Positions 36,165-46,504 of a DNA stretch of 64,000 nucleotides are shown in pieces (the stretch's first letter is position 1; each line of letters begins with the position of its first letter). The stretch is from NCBI RefSeq assembly GCF_014925405.1, contig NZ_AQHJ01000023.1, forward strand, positions 620,001-684,000, written 5' to 3'. Under the pieces are notes generated by a model. That model was given only the letters and a program-made list of their open reading frames with translations. It made no database searches and was not told where the DNA came from. The position numbers were made by a program, and so were the translations under genes. Origin of the DNA: Pseudoalteromonas ulvae UL12 (GTDB lineage: Bacteria > Pseudomonadota > Gammaproteobacteria > Enterobacterales > Alteromonadaceae).

Positions 36165-36281
36165 TTACTGCGTTTTATTACCAAGCCATGACATAGACTG
36201 AAAAACATTCACACCTATAAAGGTGAACATCAAACTAATTACAGGTAAAAGAAACACCATATATAAAGGGACTTGAAACAT
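36165..36281 (-). CDS. 38-residue single-pass membrane micro-protein (paralogue A)
   Basis: An ATG frame of 38 residues opening MFQVPLYMVFLLPVISL and containing TFIGVNV. It is almost entirely one hydrophobic helix with a short polar tail (SWLGNKTQ). It aligns with the neighbouring 42-residue protein: 10 of 16 positions are identical across the helix (L-x-P-V-x-S-L pattern, then T-F-x-G-V-x-V). The shared sequence is the main reason to call it. Its ribosome site is poor, so it may be weakly translated or decaying. Function is unknown. Confidence 0.5.
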   Translation of the reverse strand: MFQVPLYMVFLLPVISLMFTFIGVNVFQSMSWLGNKTQ

Positions 36282-36379
36282 GATTAGGAACCAATCTAAT
36301 AACTATTGCCGCTAACTTAATTGAATCACCGGCTAGATTTTACAAAATATGTTCAACGGTTAATTTTGGTGATAAACGG

Positions 36380-36508
36380 CTAATGAGTACGTGATATACT
36401 ATTCATGGTCATGTAAATATAGCGACTAACCTGCACACCAAAAAATGTGACCAGCAAACTTAATACTGGGATAAGTAGTATATTCAATAAAAATAATGAC
36501 TGAATCAT
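36380..36508 (-). CDS. 42-residue single-pass membrane micro-protein (paralogue B)
   Basis: An ATG frame of 42 residues opening MIQSLFLLNILLIPVLSL and containing VTFFGVQV, with a short polar tail (MNSISRTH). The start codon overlaps the stop of the upstream gene (ATGA), and a perfect AAGGAG lies seven bases before the ATG, inside that gene. This coupling is strong evidence for a real gene. It is paralogous to the frame at 36165-36281. I do not recognise a family; a single-helix stress or toxin-like peptide is possible but unproven. Confidence 0.65.
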   Translation of the reverse strand: MIQSLFLLNILLIPVLSLLVTFFGVQVSRYIYMTMNSISRTH

Positions 36509-36687
36509 GCGTCTACTCCTTGTAAATTATCATTCTCTAATCGATTTATTTGCTCGCATGATCGTTTAGATACTGATGCATTACTTTCGTGTGCTTGAAT
36601 AATAGAAGGTGTTGGGATATCAACGAGTGTGAGCACACCCGAGGCAATAAACGAAATAAGCGCGATAAAATGAGTGAGCTTAAACAT
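36505..36687 (-). CDS. 60-residue membrane-anchored small protein
   Basis: A protein with one N-terminal membrane helix (KLTHFIALISFIASGVLTLV) and a polar tail with a single cysteine (SKRSCEQINRLENDN). The ATG at 36687 has GGAG six bases upstream; two in-frame ATGs occur just before it. Its stop overlaps the start of the 42-residue gene, so the two are co-translated. The role is unknown. Confidence 0.6.
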   Translation of the reverse strand: MFKLTHFIALISFIASGVLTLVDIPTPSIIQAHESNASVSKRSCEQINRLENDNLQGVDA

Positions 36688-36888
36688 CTTCATCTCCATA
36701 AAAAATATTAATGTTAATGATGATGTTTATTACAAACCATATGCCAAGTTTTCGAATTTAAAGTAACGATATGATAAATAGAAGTTTTTTACTGTATGAA
36801 GAATGAGTGAAGATGGTTTAGAAACAAAAAACAACACTCTTTTTGTCAATTTAACTAATAAGTTGGTATTTTCACACTAAATTATTCC

Positions 36889-36916
36889 GAAATCGGGAGA
36901 CTCGAATCCCGATTTC
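36889..36916 (-). terminator. Probable terminator of dusA
   Basis: A perfect 10-bp stem (GAAATCGGGA/TCCCGATTTC) with an 8-base loop lies 11 bp after the dusA stop. The following sequence on the minus strand is only moderately T-rich (GGAATAATTT). Confidence 0.6.
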
Positions 36917-36927
36917 AGGATAACGGA

Positions 36928-37893
36928 TTAAAGCTCGTTCACAAAAGCTAAAGCGCGCTCCATCACTTTAATATCCGCCTCTTTTTTATGACCATTTTCA
37001 GATAAATACCGACGAAATGCGCGCCCTCCCGGTACCCCCTGAAAAATACCTAGCATATGTCGTGCTATATGCCAAAAGTTAGCACCTTGAGTCATTTCAT
37101 GTTCAAAATAATCATACATAGCTCTTACAGCTTGATGACGACTAATTACGTCTTTAGGCTCATCACCATAAATCAGATGGTCAACTTGCGTGAGTAAATA
37201 TGGGTTAGCATAAGCTTCACGACCCATCATAACGCCATCAATATACTTAAGATGTTCAAGGCTCTGCTCTAACGTTTTTACGCCACCATTAATAGAAATA
37301 TGCGTCTGCGGATAGTCACGCTTAAGCTGGTAAACACGTTCGTAGTCAAGGGGGGGAATATCGCGATTTTCTTTAGGACTTAACCCATTTAGCCACGCTT
37401 TGCGTGCATGAATAATGAAATCTAAGCAACCTACGTCGATATTCGCCTCTATTAATGCACACAAGAATTCATAAGAATCTTTTTCATCAATGCCAATGCG
37501 GGTTTTTACCGTCACCGGGATATTAGTTTGTGCTTTCATAGCAGCAATACATTCGGCAACCAACTGAGGCTCAGCCATCAAACATGCGCCAAAACGACCA
37601 TTTTGAACGCGATCAGATGGACAACCAACATTTAAGTTAATCTCTTGATAACCCCGTTCATCAGCTCGCTTTGCACACTCCGCCAAAGCACTCGGATCAG
37701 ACCCTCCAAGCTGTAAAGCAACAGGCTGTTCATTTTGGTTAAAGTGTAGATAATCACCACGACCATGAATAATTGCACCTGTTGTTACCATCTCAGTATA
37801 TAAAACAGTATGTTGTGTCAGTTTACGATGAAATGTCCGACAATGGCGATCGGTCCAATCTAACATGGGTGCTACAGAAAAACGTCTATTCAC
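36928..37893 (-). CDS. dusA: tRNA-dihydrouridine(20/20a) synthase
   Basis: A 321-residue FMN-dependent tRNA reductase. It shows the DusA opening [28 protein letters not shown], the catalytic cysteine in [27 protein letters not shown] and [14 protein letters not shown]. The start is GTG with GAGG upstream. It is divergent from zur, a pairing also seen near zur/dusA in enterobacteria. The dusA 5' end is a known integration site for some mobile elements, but none is present here. Confidence 0.96.
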   Translation of the reverse strand: MNRRFSVAPMLDWTDRHCRTFHRKLTQHTVLYTEMVTTGAIIHGRGDYLHFNQNEQPVALQLGGSDPSALAECAKRADERGYQEINLNVGCPSDRVQNGRFGACLMAEPQLVAECIAAMKAQTNIPVTVKTRIGIDEKDSYEFLCALIEANIDVGCLDFIIHARKAWLNGLSPKENRDIPPLDYERVYQLKRDYPQTHISINGGVKTLEQSLEHLKYIDGVMMGREAYANPYLLTQVDHLIYGDEPKDVISRHQAVRAMYDYFEHEMTQGANFWHIARHMLGIFQGVPGGRAFRRYLSENGHKKEADIKVMERALAFVNEL

Positions 37894-38047
37894 AGGTGAC
37901 CTCGTGATTAAATAAGGCGCTGGATTCTACTAAAAACAAGCCTGTTGCTCAAATTATATTCGTGATTAACGTTAAGTTTTTAATTGTCCAATACAAGACT
38001 AATAAAAATTCTATGTTAAGATAAAAACCTGAGTTTAAGGATGTTTA

Positions 38048-38488
38048 ATGATGGCAATAGAAAGCTTAGTAAATAAAGCAAAACAAGTCTGTGACAACAA
38101 AGGTACCCGCTTCACTTCAATACGCGAAAAAGTATTTCGCCTTTTAGCCGAAACACAGGGCGGAATTGGTGCATACGATTTGTTAGAGCGGTTAAAAACA
38201 ACTGAAGCAAATGCAAAACCTGCTACTATTTATAGAGCGTTAGATTTTTTAGCCGACATGGGTTTCATTCATAAGATCGAAAGTACCAATGCGTTTATGC
38301 TTTGCCATCACTTTGATCACATTCACCCTGTGCAATTACTTATTTGCGAGCAATGCGGTCACGTTGACGAACTTCATTCAACTGTTATTTCGCATGAATT
38401 GAACAACCAAGCTGTCGAGTTCGGCTTCAAAGTAAGCGCACAAACCATTGAAGCTCGAGGAACATGTAAAAACTGTTCAGCATTATAA
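38048..38488 (+). CDS. zur: Fur-family regulator, probably Zur
   Basis: A 146-residue Fur-fold repressor. The winged helix contains TSIREKVFRLLAETQGGIGAYDLLERL and KPATIYRALDFLADMGFIHKIESTNAF, which reads like Zur and not Fur or PerR. Zinc ligands are CHHFDHIHP, CEQCGH and the C-terminal CKNC. The position next to dusA matches the zur neighbourhood in enterobacteria. An ATG one codon later is equally possible. No Zur target gene is adjacent, and I saw no Zur box in its own promoter region. Confidence 0.85.
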   Translation: MMAIESLVNKAKQVCDNKGTRFTSIREKVFRLLAETQGGIGAYDLLERLKTTEANAKPATIYRALDFLADMGFIHKIESTNAFMLCHHFDHIHPVQLLICEQCGHVDELHSTVISHELNNQAVEFGFKVSAQTIEARGTCKNCSAL

Positions 38489-38577
38489 ATCAGCTATTTA
38501 GATTTGCATTACGGATATTTTGAGTTAAGAATATAACGGGTGCCTTTGGATAAATTTAAAAATTAATTGGATTTAAT

Positions 38578-39045
38578 ATGAACGTAGAATTCATCAACCC
38601 TTTTTTAGCTTCATTAATGAATGTCTTAAGCACCATGGCACAAACAGAGCTAAAACCGGGTAAACCACAAAGAAAACAAGGTGAGGTGGCCCAAGGCGAC
38701 GTATCTGGTTTAATTGGCATGGTTGGCGCGCAAACAAAAGGTTCATTTTCAATTACCTTTGATGAAGGTTTAGCATTAACGATCATGGAGCGTATGCTTG
38801 GAGAGCGTCCGAGCAGCATTAATGAAGAAGTCACTGATATGGTCGGTGAAATCACCAACATGGTGACTGGTGGTGCAAAAAATCTTTTAGGCGAAAAAGG
38901 CTATGAGTTTGATATGGCCACGCCTATTGTTGTCTCTGGTAGTAACCATACCATTACGCACAAGTGTGACGGCCCTAAGGTATTAATTCCATTTACATCC
39001 GATGCAGGCAATGCCAATATCGAAGTCTGTTTCGATAAAATCTAA
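38578..39045 (+). CDS. cheX: CheX-like chemotaxis phosphatase domain protein
   Basis: A 155-residue CheX-fold protein. It shows the NPFLASLMNVLSTM opening, GDVSGLIGMVGAQTKGSFSITF and the catalytic E-x-x-N motif in GEITNMVTGGAKNLL. CheX enzymes dephosphorylate CheY-P; the substrate here could be another receiver protein. It lies between zur and yjbQ with no other chemotaxis gene near. Confidence 0.88.
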   Translation: MNVEFINPFLASLMNVLSTMAQTELKPGKPQRKQGEVAQGDVSGLIGMVGAQTKGSFSITFDEGLALTIMERMLGERPSSINEEVTDMVGEITNMVTGGAKNLLGEKGYEFDMATPIVVSGSNHTITHKCDGPKVLIPFTSDAGNANIEVCFDKI

Positions 39046-39057
39046 CTCGACATTACA

Positions 39058-39495
39058 ATGTCATGGTTTGAAAAAACAATCACACTTAAGCCCCGCCAGC
39101 GGGGCTTTCACTTAATTACAGATGAGCTATTAGCCCAGCTTCCTGAATTGAGCCAATACCAAATCGGCCTTGCTCATTTTTTTATCCAGCACACATCCGC
39201 AAGTTTAACGATAAACGAAAATGCCGATCCTACGGTAAGAATGGATCTCGAAAGTCATTTCAATCATTTCGTACCTGAGCGTGCAACTTATTATCGCCAT
39301 GACTATGAAGGCGATGATGATATGCCTGCACACATCAAAGCAAGCCTCTTAGGTGCTAGCGTATCTATTCCAATAAAAGATGGGATATTGAAATTAGGGA
39401 CGTGGCAAGGAATTGTGTTAGGTGAGCATCGAGATGTTGCTTCTAATCGCACTATTGTTGTTACCCTAAATGGACAAAAACACCGGACAGAATGA
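39058..39495 (+). CDS. yjbQ: YjbQ family protein (UPF0047)
   Basis: A 145-residue protein of the YjbQ fold. The motifs HTSASLTINENADPTVRMDLE, GDDDMPAHIKASLLG and GTWQGIVLGEHR are all present and include the conserved metal-site histidines. Members show weak thiamine-phosphate-synthase activity, but the physiological role is unclear. It starts 12 bp after the CheX-like gene and ends at a shared terminator with der. Confidence 0.93.
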   Translation: MSWFEKTITLKPRQRGFHLITDELLAQLPELSQYQIGLAHFFIQHTSASLTINENADPTVRMDLESHFNHFVPERATYYRHDYEGDDDMPAHIKASLLGASVSIPIKDGILKLGTWQGIVLGEHRDVASNRTIVVTLNGQKHRTE

Positions 39496-39508
39496 TCGCT
39501 GCCAAAAG

Positions 39509-39545
39509 TAAAAAGCCAGTATAAATGATGACTGGCTTTTTACTT
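39509..39545. terminator. Bidirectional intrinsic terminator
   Basis: A 12-bp perfect stem (TAAAAAGCCAGT/ACTGGCTTTTTA) with a 10-base loop lies between the convergent yjbQ and der genes. Confidence 0.85.
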
Positions 39546-39553
39546 AATAGAGC

Positions 39554-41023
39554 TTATTTTTTGCTGTGCATTTTCGAAATGCGTTTTCTTTGCCTTTGCT
39601 GCGAAAGCGTCATTTTATTAATACGTCCAGCAAAAGGGTTATCCCCTTCTCTGAACTCAATCTTAATTGGCGTGCCCATAATTTTTAATGCTTTACGATA
39701 GTAATTCATTAAATAACGTTTATAAGAATCAGGTAAATCATGAACCTGATTACCATGAATAACGATAATAGGTGGATTATACCCGCCAGCATGGGCGTAT
39801 TTCAGTTTAACGCGGCGACCCCTTACTAACGGCGGCTGATGATCGGCTTGCGCCATATCCATAATACGTCGCAACATCGCTGTAGATATACGCTTAGTGG
39901 CCGATTCATAAGCTTCATTAACTGAATCGAATAAATGACCAACACCTGTGCCATGCAGAGCTGAAATAAAGTGGATACGAGCAAAGTCAATAAATCCTAA
40001 GCGACGATCGAGCTCTGTTTTAATCCGTGTTTTAACATACTCATCCAATCCATCCCACTTATTGACTGCTAAGACAATAGAGCGGCCTGCATTTAACGCA
40101 AAACCAAGTAAACTCAAGTCTTGATCACTGATCCCGTCACGTGCATCAACAACGATTAAAACAACATTCGCATCTTCGATGGCTTTTAACGTTTTAATGA
40201 CTGAAAACTTCTCAACCACATCACTGACCTTTTTGCGTTTACGCACACCGGCAGTGTCAATTAAGACATATTCTCTTTCATTGCGAGTCATCGGAATGTA
40301 AATCGAGTCCCGAGTAGTCCCAGGCATATCGTACACAATCACACGTTCTTCACCCAAAATACGGTTAGTTAACGTTGACTTACCCACATTCGGGCGACCA
40401 ATAATTGCGAGCTTTATCGGTTTATCAGCAAACTCATGATGAATATCAGGCTCTTGCCCTTCTTCATAAAACTCATCAAAGTGCTCAAGTTCTGGGTCTT
40501 CTTCTTCAACGCCATGAATGCGAACAAACTCTTCAATAACAGGTTGTAATGCTGTTTCAAGTAATTGAGTGACTCCTCGGCCATGAGAAGCAGCAATTTG
40601 ATGCACTTCGCCGAGGGCTAATTGATAAAACTCAGCACAGCTAGAGTCAGCATCTAAGCCATCTATTTTATTGGCGACAAGAAAGATGCTCTTTTCTTGT
40701 TTACGAAGATGGTTAGCGATTGCTTGATCTGCAACAGTCATCCCAGCACGGGCATCAACAAGAAACAAAACAACGTCAGCCTCTTCAATCGCAAGTAACG
40801 ATTGATCAGCCATTTCTGTTTCAATTCCTTCTTCAGAACCGTCAATTCCGCCAGTATCCACGACGATAAACTCATACTCATCATACTTTGCTTGGCCATA
40901 TTTACGGTCACGTGTTAGGCCTGGAAAATCCGCGACAAGTGCGTCACGGGTACGAGTTAAACGATTAAATAATGTGGATTTACCAACATTTGGTCGCCCC
41001 ACTAGAGCGATCACCGGAAGCAT
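39554..41023 (-). CDS. der: Ribosome biogenesis GTPase Der (EngA)
   Basis: A 489-residue GTPase with two tandem G domains, each with [17 protein letters not shown] and NKxD motifs (VANKIDG, AVNKWDG), and a C-terminal KH-like domain ([22 protein letters not shown]). It acts in 50S assembly. The ATG at 41023 is preceded by AAGGGG; a TTG two codons upstream is in frame but lies on the ribosome site. It follows bamB in the conserved block but has a terminator between. Confidence 0.97.
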   Translation of the reverse strand: MLPVIALVGRPNVGKSTLFNRLTRTRDALVADFPGLTRDRKYGQAKYDEYEFIVVDTGGIDGSEEGIETEMADQSLLAIEEADVVLFLVDARAGMTVADQAIANHLRKQEKSIFLVANKIDGLDADSSCAEFYQLALGEVHQIAASHGRGVTQLLETALQPVIEEFVRIHGVEEEDPELEHFDEFYEEGQEPDIHHEFADKPIKLAIIGRPNVGKSTLTNRILGEERVIVYDMPGTTRDSIYIPMTRNEREYVLIDTAGVRKRKKVSDVVEKFSVIKTLKAIEDANVVLIVVDARDGISDQDLSLLGFALNAGRSIVLAVNKWDGLDEYVKTRIKTELDRRLGFIDFARIHFISALHGTGVGHLFDSVNEAYESATKRISTAMLRRIMDMAQADHQPPLVRGRRVKLKYAHAGGYNPPIIVIHGNQVHDLPDSYKRYLMNYYRKALKIMGTPIKIEFREGDNPFAGRINKMTLSQQRQRKRISKMHSKK

Positions 41024-41045
41024 AAACAACCCCTTATAAAAACAA

Positions 41046-41070
41046 CAAAAGGCTTCGCGACGCGAAGCCT
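41046..41070 (-). terminator. Intrinsic terminator between bamB and der
   Basis: A GC-rich stem (AGGCTTCG/CGAAGCCT) is followed on the minus strand by TTTTGTTGTTTTT. Confidence 0.75.
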
Positions 41071-41155
41071 AACATACCAATCACTTTAAATAAGTCAGCA
41101 AGATCTGCTATTTGCTATTAAATGCGATTGGTATCAACATAATAACAACTTAATT

Positions 41156-42331
41156 TTATGGTGCTGAAATAGCGCTCACTTCACCGTCACGGGTATAGAT
41201 AATGAGTTTATCTTGCGCAACAATCGGCTCAATGAAAAAGCCTGAGCTATCAAATTCAGCACGAGACACCAATTCGCCAGATTGCTTATCTAGCCAATGG
41301 AGATTGCCTTCTTGGTCACCCAATACCAGATAATTTCCAAATACAGCAGGACCAGTTAAGTACCAACCATTGAGTGCAGGTTGACTCCAGCGCTCGATGC
41401 CTGATGATTTATCAAGGGCATACACTGAGCCATTGCTATCAACTAAATAAATATTTTGCAAATCAACTGCGAGCTCTCTGTAACCGCTATATTCTCGTTT
41501 CCAAATGACATTACCCGAACGAATATCGATTGCAGCTAAATTACCATTATAGGCTAGCGAGAAAACTTGGCTGCCAATAACAACAGGCTGTGTATCAACA
41601 TCAACTAAGCGCTCGAACTCAGATGCACCTTTCGCTATCGCCACATCCGCTTTCCAAGCAGCAAAGCCACTTTCAGAAATCAATACTGATAACTTTCCGC
41701 TTTCTTCGCCAACTAACACACCGCCATTTGCAGCAACCGGTGAACTCATACCACGTAGGGTTAAAGCTGGCACCTCTTGCTCATAACTCCAGCGTAATTC
41801 ACCTGTATCAGGGTGAAGTGCTACTAACTTACCAGAGCCCAAATTAACAAAGATTAAGCCATCGCCAGCAGCCGGTCGTGATAATGCTTCGCCTGGTACT
41901 TTGACACGCCAAGCGATGTCACCAGTCTCGCGATCTAACGCAATAACTTCACCATGCTCAGAACCAATGAACACCTTACCGTACGCCTGTAAAATTCCGC
42001 CTGATAACTTCGCACTGTCATCATCTTCCCATGGCCAAAATGCAATATTTTTACGAGCATCTTGTTGCCATTTTACTTGACCGTCACTGAGCGATAGCGC
42101 ACGGATTTGGCCATAACGCGCAGCAACATAAACAGTATCTTGGTAACTCGCTGGCGATAAACGAGAGAAATAATGCTCAACACCATCACCGACGGTCGTT
42201 TGCCATGCAATGTTGGTTTCAAATTGGTTGACTATTTCAGGTAAAACCAACTCTTCTTCATCATCACTCGATGAACAACCCATTAATGACGCCATGCATA
42301 ATGCAAGAGTCGCCATGGTTATCTTTTTCAT
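41156..42331 (-). CDS. bamB: Outer membrane assembly lipoprotein BamB
   Basis: A 391-residue lipoprotein of the BAM complex that inserts beta-barrels in the outer membrane. A type-II signal (MKKITMATLALCMASLMGC) precedes an eight-bladed propeller of PQQ-like repeats, visible as recurring segments such as SDGQVKW, ETGDIAW, DTGELRW, RSGNVIW and KSSGIERW. It lies 10 bp after yfgM in the hisS-yfgM-bamB operon. Confidence 0.96.
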   Translation of the reverse strand: MKKITMATLALCMASLMGCSSSDDEEELVLPEIVNQFETNIAWQTTVGDGVEHYFSRLSPASYQDTVYVAARYGQIRALSLSDGQVKWQQDARKNIAFWPWEDDDSAKLSGGILQAYGKVFIGSEHGEVIALDRETGDIAWRVKVPGEALSRPAAGDGLIFVNLGSGKLVALHPDTGELRWSYEQEVPALTLRGMSSPVAANGGVLVGEESGKLSVLISESGFAAWKADVAIAKGASEFERLVDVDTQPVVIGSQVFSLAYNGNLAAIDIRSGNVIWKREYSGYRELAVDLQNIYLVDSNGSVYALDKSSGIERWSQPALNGWYLTGPAVFGNYLVLGDQEGNLHWLDKQSGELVSRAEFDSSGFFIEPIVAQDKLIIYTRDGEVSAISAP

Positions 42332-42341
42332 GGCCTATACC

Positions 42342-42974
42342 TTATGCTGCTGGTGCAGCGGCTAAATCATCAAGTTTCATTTGCAATGTGGCATTGTTAG
42401 TCAATCCACCCGCATCAGCAGCACTTTGATACGCTACACGTGCTTGCTCTTTATCACCTTGCGCTAAATAAACATCACCTTTTAATTCTGCAACTGCAGC
42501 ATTAAACGCTTCAGGCATGGCTGTTGCTAATGTTTTTAGCGCTGTATCATACTCTTTTAATTCAAGCTCAATTCGGGCAATACGCGTGGTCGCAATCGCA
42601 GTTAGCTCAGCATTCTTACTATTGGTTGTGATCCACGATAGTTGGCTTTTAGCTGTAGCGAAATCTGATTTTTCAACTGCTTCTTTAGCTGCAACAAACG
42701 CTGCTAATACCGCATAGCTTGAGTCTTGATGGTTCTTAATAAACTCATCCGCACCAGCTAACACATTTGTATTTTGTTCTGCGTCCGCTTGTACTAATTG
42801 AGTATATGCATCAGAGGCAGCTTCCGCTGTTGTGACTTGATTTTGGTTGTACGCTTTCCAGCCATAAAGGCCACCAAGACCTAACACGACGCCTAAAACT
42901 AACGCGGTTCCGTTATCACGAAAAAAACTCTTTATCGCTTCTGCTTGTTGTTCTTCTGTTGAATAAATTTCCAT
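42342..42974 (-). CDS. yfgM: YfgM, ancillary SecYEG translocon subunit
   Basis: A 210-residue inner-membrane protein with a short cytoplasmic N-terminus (MEIYSTEEQQAEAIKSFFRDN), one membrane helix (residues 23-40) and a periplasmic TPR-like region (DVYLAQGDKEQARVAYQ at the end). In E. coli YfgM works with PpiD at SecYEG. It lies between hisS and bamB with 10-bp gaps on both sides. Confidence 0.94.
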   Translation of the reverse strand: MEIYSTEEQQAEAIKSFFRDNGTALVLGVVLGLGGLYGWKAYNQNQVTTAEAASDAYTQLVQADAEQNTNVLAGADEFIKNHQDSSYAVLAAFVAAKEAVEKSDFATAKSQLSWITTNSKNAELTAIATTRIARIELELKEYDTALKTLATAMPEAFNAAVAELKGDVYLAQGDKEQARVAYQSAADAGGLTNNATLQMKLDDLAAAPAA

Positions 42975-42984
42975 TTTTAACCTC

Positions 42985-44259
42985 TTATATCAGGTCGGCT
43001 AATAAAGTAACGGCTTGGCTTAACTCAAGAGTTTGCTGGTCTTTGTGTTCTCGTAAATATTTGACCGTTACAACACCTTGCGTTAACTCGTCATCACCTA
43101 AAATTAAGGCAACAACCGCATCACTTTTATCAGCGCGTTTTAATTGTTTTTTGAAATTACCACCACCTGCATGCACCATAATGCGAATGCCAGGGATTTG
43201 TTCTCTTAATTGCTCAGCAATGACAGGCGCTTGAATACTTGCTTTATCGCCCATTGCAGCTAAATACACATCTGCATTACGACGCACTTCACCAACACAA
43301 TTTAGCTCTTGAAGTAGTAAAACTAAGCGCTCCATCCCCATTGCAAAACCAACAGCAGGAGTTGCTTTACCGCCTAACTGCTCTACTAATCCATCATAAC
43401 GACCACCGGCACACACTGTACCTTGCGCCCCTAAGCTATCCGTCACCCATTCAAAAACAGTACGGTTATAATAATCTAAACCACGCACTAGCTTTTCATT
43501 AACTTGGTATTCGACGCCAGCCGCATCTAAACGTTCACATAAATTTGCAAAGTGTTCTGCAGATTCAGCATCTAAGTTTTCAGACAACTTAGGCGCATCG
43601 ACCAAAATAGCTTGAACTTGAGGGTTTTTACTATCCAGTACACGCAGTGGATTTGAATACATTCGACGTTTAGAGTCTTCATCTAGATGCTCTTGATGCG
43701 CTTCTAAATAAGCAATTAACGTTTGACGGTATTGCTCACGCGCTTCATTTGAACCTAACGAATTGAGCTCTAAACGCACATAATCAGAAATACCAAATGC
43801 TTTCCATAAACGAGCGGTGAGTAGAATAACTTCCGCATCGATGTCGGCACTTGCAATTCCAAAGGCTTCTAAACCAAACTGATGAAATTGGCGATAACGA
43901 CCTTTTTGTGGGCGCTCATGACGAAACATCGGCCCCATATACCAAAGACGTTGTTCTTGGTTATACAACAAACCATTTTCATTGCCTGCGCGAACACATA
44001 CAGCTGTCCCTTCTGGGCGCAATGTTAAGCTGTCACCGTTTCTATCTTCGAAGGTGTACATCTCTTTTTCAACGATATCGGTTACTTCACCGATCGAACG
44101 TTTAAATAAATCTGTTGATTCAACAATCGGAAAGCGGATCTCTTGATAACCAAAAGAGGCGACTGTTTCACGTAACGTTGCTTCTACCTTCTGCCATACT
44201 TGGGTATCACCTGGCAGGCAGTCGTTCATTCCACGGATTGCTTGAATTTGTTTGGCCAC
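42985..44259 (-). CDS. hisS: Histidine--tRNA ligase
   Basis: A 424-residue class II synthetase. Motif 1 is near [12 protein letters not shown], motif 2 at [19 protein letters not shown], and the histidine-specific motif at [14 protein letters not shown]. The C-terminal anticodon-binding domain starts near [11 protein letters not shown]. It is preceded by a 158-bp gap with the ispG terminator, so it probably has its own promoter. Confidence 0.97.
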   Translation of the reverse strand: MAKQIQAIRGMNDCLPGDTQVWQKVEATLRETVASFGYQEIRFPIVESTDLFKRSIGEVTDIVEKEMYTFEDRNGDSLTLRPEGTAVCVRAGNENGLLYNQEQRLWYMGPMFRHERPQKGRYRQFHQFGLEAFGIASADIDAEVILLTARLWKAFGISDYVRLELNSLGSNEAREQYRQTLIAYLEAHQEHLDEDSKRRMYSNPLRVLDSKNPQVQAILVDAPKLSENLDAESAEHFANLCERLDAAGVEYQVNEKLVRGLDYYNRTVFEWVTDSLGAQGTVCAGGRYDGLVEQLGGKATPAVGFAMGMERLVLLLQELNCVGEVRRNADVYLAAMGDKASIQAPVIAEQLREQIPGIRIMVHAGGGNFKKQLKRADKSDAVVALILGDDELTQGVVTVKYLREHKDQQTLELSQAVTLLADLI

Positions 44260-44380
44260 AGATAGTCCTATGAATTACTAGTTAACTCGATTACATGCAA
44301 AGACAAGATTAATATTTGCGCTTATGCGACAGCTTGTTTTCGCTCAAAGTAGAGAATTATAACGATCTAGACTAAAACGT

Positions 44381-44407
44381 AAACGACAAAGGGCGCCTTT
44401 GTCGTTT
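44381..44407 (-). terminator. Terminator of ispG
   Basis: A perfect 12-bp stem (AAACGACAAAGG/CCTTTGTCGTTT, 3-base loop) lies 10 bp after the ispG stop, with T-rich sequence on the minus strand beyond. Confidence 0.75.
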
Positions 44408-44417
44408 TATTTGTGTT

Positions 44418-45536
44418 TTACTCGACAATTTTGATATCAATTGGGCTTTGCTGCTCTTTTTTAGCTAAATACTCTCGTACTTTTTGCTCAAGCTGCTCAG
44501 CGGCATTGTTATTATCAATTCGCTCTTTTTGACGTTCACCATTAATATACAGGCCTGAACGACGATTCGCTCCTGCAAGCCCAACATCGCTGATTAGCGC
44601 CTCACCCGGACCATTCACTACACAACCAATCACAGACACTGTGATTGGAGTAATAACATCCTCTAAGCGCTCCTCTAACTTATTCATAGTAGCGACCACA
44701 TCAAACTCTTGACGTGAACAACTTGGACAAGCAATAAAGTTGATGCCACGAGAACGAATACGCAGTGACTTTAAAATATCAAAGCCAACTTTAATTTCTT
44801 GAACTGGATCTGCCGCCAAAGAAACTCTTAACGTATCACCAATACCTTCAGCTAACAGCATGCCTAGCCCTACTGCAGATTTAACTGAACCAGAACGGAA
44901 ACCGCCCGCTTCGGTAATCCCTAGATGCAAAGGTTGTTCAATTTCTTTGGCAAGTAAACGGTAAGCCCCCACAGCTAAAAACACATCCGATGCTTTCACT
45001 GATACTTTAAAATTATCAAACTTTAAACGTTGCAGTATGTTTACATGGCGCATCGCTGATTCCAGCAGTGCTTCAGGTGTAGGTTCGCCATATTTTTCTT
45101 GTAAATCACGCTCTAGAGAACCGCCATTCACACCAATTCTGATAGGAATATTGCGCTCACCCGCGGCATCCACCACCGCTTTTATGCGATCTTCACTTCC
45201 AATGTTACCAGGATTAATTCGTAAGCAATCAACGCCATACTCCGCCACTTTTAACGCAATACGGTAATCAAAATGAATATCTGCCACTAATGGAATATCA
45301 ACTTGCTGCCTAATTTTACGAAACGCTTCTGCAGCATCCATGGTTGGAACCGACACACGAACAATATCAGCTCCAGCTCCCTGAATGGCTTGAATTTGTT
45401 TAACTGTGGCATCCACATTCAACGTATCAGTATTGGTCATCGATTGCACCGCTATCGGTGCACCATCACCAATTGGCACATTCCCGACATAAATGCGGCG
45501 CGATTTTCGTCTGATTATTGGAGACTCTGAAAACAT
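44418..45536 (-). CDS. ispG: 4-hydroxy-3-methylbut-2-en-1-yl diphosphate synthase (GcpE)
   Basis: A 372-residue [4Fe-4S] enzyme of the MEP isoprenoid pathway. It shows the TIM-barrel opening VQSMTNTDT, the [11 protein letters not shown] motif, the cluster cysteines in [12 protein letters not shown] and CVVNGPGEA, and the conserved RSGLYINGE end. It begins 5 bp after rodZ, in the conserved pilW-rodZ-ispG order. Confidence 0.97.
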   Translation of the reverse strand: MFSESPIIRRKSRRIYVGNVPIGDGAPIAVQSMTNTDTLNVDATVKQIQAIQGAGADIVRVSVPTMDAAEAFRKIRQQVDIPLVADIHFDYRIALKVAEYGVDCLRINPGNIGSEDRIKAVVDAAGERNIPIRIGVNGGSLERDLQEKYGEPTPEALLESAMRHVNILQRLKFDNFKVSVKASDVFLAVGAYRLLAKEIEQPLHLGITEAGGFRSGSVKSAVGLGMLLAEGIGDTLRVSLAADPVQEIKVGFDILKSLRIRSRGINFIACPSCSRQEFDVVATMNKLEERLEDVITPITVSVIGCVVNGPGEALISDVGLAGANRRSGLYINGERQKERIDNNNAAEQLEQKVREYLAKKEQQSPIDIKIVE

Positions 45537-45541
45537 AGCAA

Positions 45542-46504
45542 CTACTCGGTTAAAGGGAGGTTAAACTTTGCCAAGCGATTAGTTGGAAAATCTGAAATAT
45601 CAACCGCTTGACCATCTAATTGAATATCAACAAGGTGATGTTTTCCAAGCACGACAGAAAAAGGAGCTTCACCAGTCACTGTCATAGTGTAACCCGCTTT
45701 TTTAACGCCAAAAGCCACTCTTGCTGCTGAAGCATCGAAAATCTCAACCCAACTATCGCCACGAAAATGCATCACGACTTGATTTTGATCGCCTTCTTGT
45801 TCCGTAAGAGCCGCTGACTGAGATGACTCAAGCACTGGTTGCTCAGCAACAACTTCAGCCGGGTTTATTTCTAATGTTACCGGCTGCGAAGCACTAAAAG
45901 CTTCATCACGGGCATGGATAATTTCATCAGGTACTTTTGCTGATGGATCGACAATCTGCTTGTTTTCGACAGTCTCTGGTTTTGCATCAACAAAGAGTTC
46001 ATCTGGCATTGCATCATCTTTGCTTTGCATATCGGTCGCTGTTTCTGATTGTTCAACTGTGGCTGGTAATTCCACAGACTGAGCAGGTTCTTTATTTTGC
46101 CACCACCACAAAACAGTTAAACCAATCACCAGCACTAACACTGCATAGCTGACAAACATCAAGCGGTTATCATGAGCTTCTTTTTCTGTACGACGCGAAA
46201 AGCTCTGCATTTTTGTCGCAGCAGGCGCTCCAATTTGCGCCTCATAAAGGCCCAAAAGATAGCTTTCTTCTAAATTCAGGAACTTACAATAAGATTTAAT
46301 ATACCCTTTGATAAATATCGCAGGGCCTAAACCTTGCAGTTGATTGTTTTCAAGTGCAATTAGCTGAGCTGACGTTAAATTTAAACGTTTAGCAAACTCA
46401 TCTACCGAGATACCAGCCGCTTCTCGTCCTTCAGTTAAAAAATGTCCAACCAATGGTAAGCTGGGTTCAATATGTGTTTGCTCAGTTACTTCTTTTTCTT
46501 TCAT
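45542..46504 (-). CDS. rodZ: Cytoskeletal protein RodZ
   Basis: A 320-residue bitopic protein that links MreB to the cell-wall machinery. The N-terminal helix-turn-helix domain ([30 protein letters not shown], about 20-90) is followed by a membrane helix ([20 protein letters not shown], about 115-134), an acidic periplasmic linker, and a DUF4115 domain ([21 protein letters not shown]). The ATG overlaps the pilW stop (ATGA). Confidence 0.94.
   Translation of the reverse strand: MKEKEVTEQTHIEPSLPLVGHFLTEGREAAGISVDEFAKRLNLTSAQLIALENNQLQGLGPAIFIKGYIKSYCKFLNLEESYLLGLYEAQIGAPAATKMQSFSRRTEKEAHDNRLMFVSYAVLVLVIGLTVLWWWQNKEPAQSVELPATVEQSETATDMQSKDDAMPDELFVDAKPETVENKQIVDPSAKVPDEIIHARDEAFSASQPVTLEINPAEVVAEQPVLESSQSAALTEQEGDQNQVVMHFRGDSWVEIFDASAARVAFGVKKAGYTMTVTGEAPFSVVLGKHHLVDIQLDGQAVDISDFPTNRLAKFNLPLTE

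Noticed and set aside
36889..36916. tRNA remnant or att site near dusA, because the hairpin loop contains CTCGAA
   Set aside because: There is no D-arm, anticodon arm or CCA end, no integrase and no direct repeats; the stem is best read as a terminator.
36928..37893. Mobile-element insertion at dusA
   Set aside because: dusA is intact, and no integrase, plasmid or phage genes flank it.
38556..38861. 101-codon minus-strand frame opposite the CheX-like gene
   Set aside because: It is a shadow frame; the plus-strand CheX motifs are clear.
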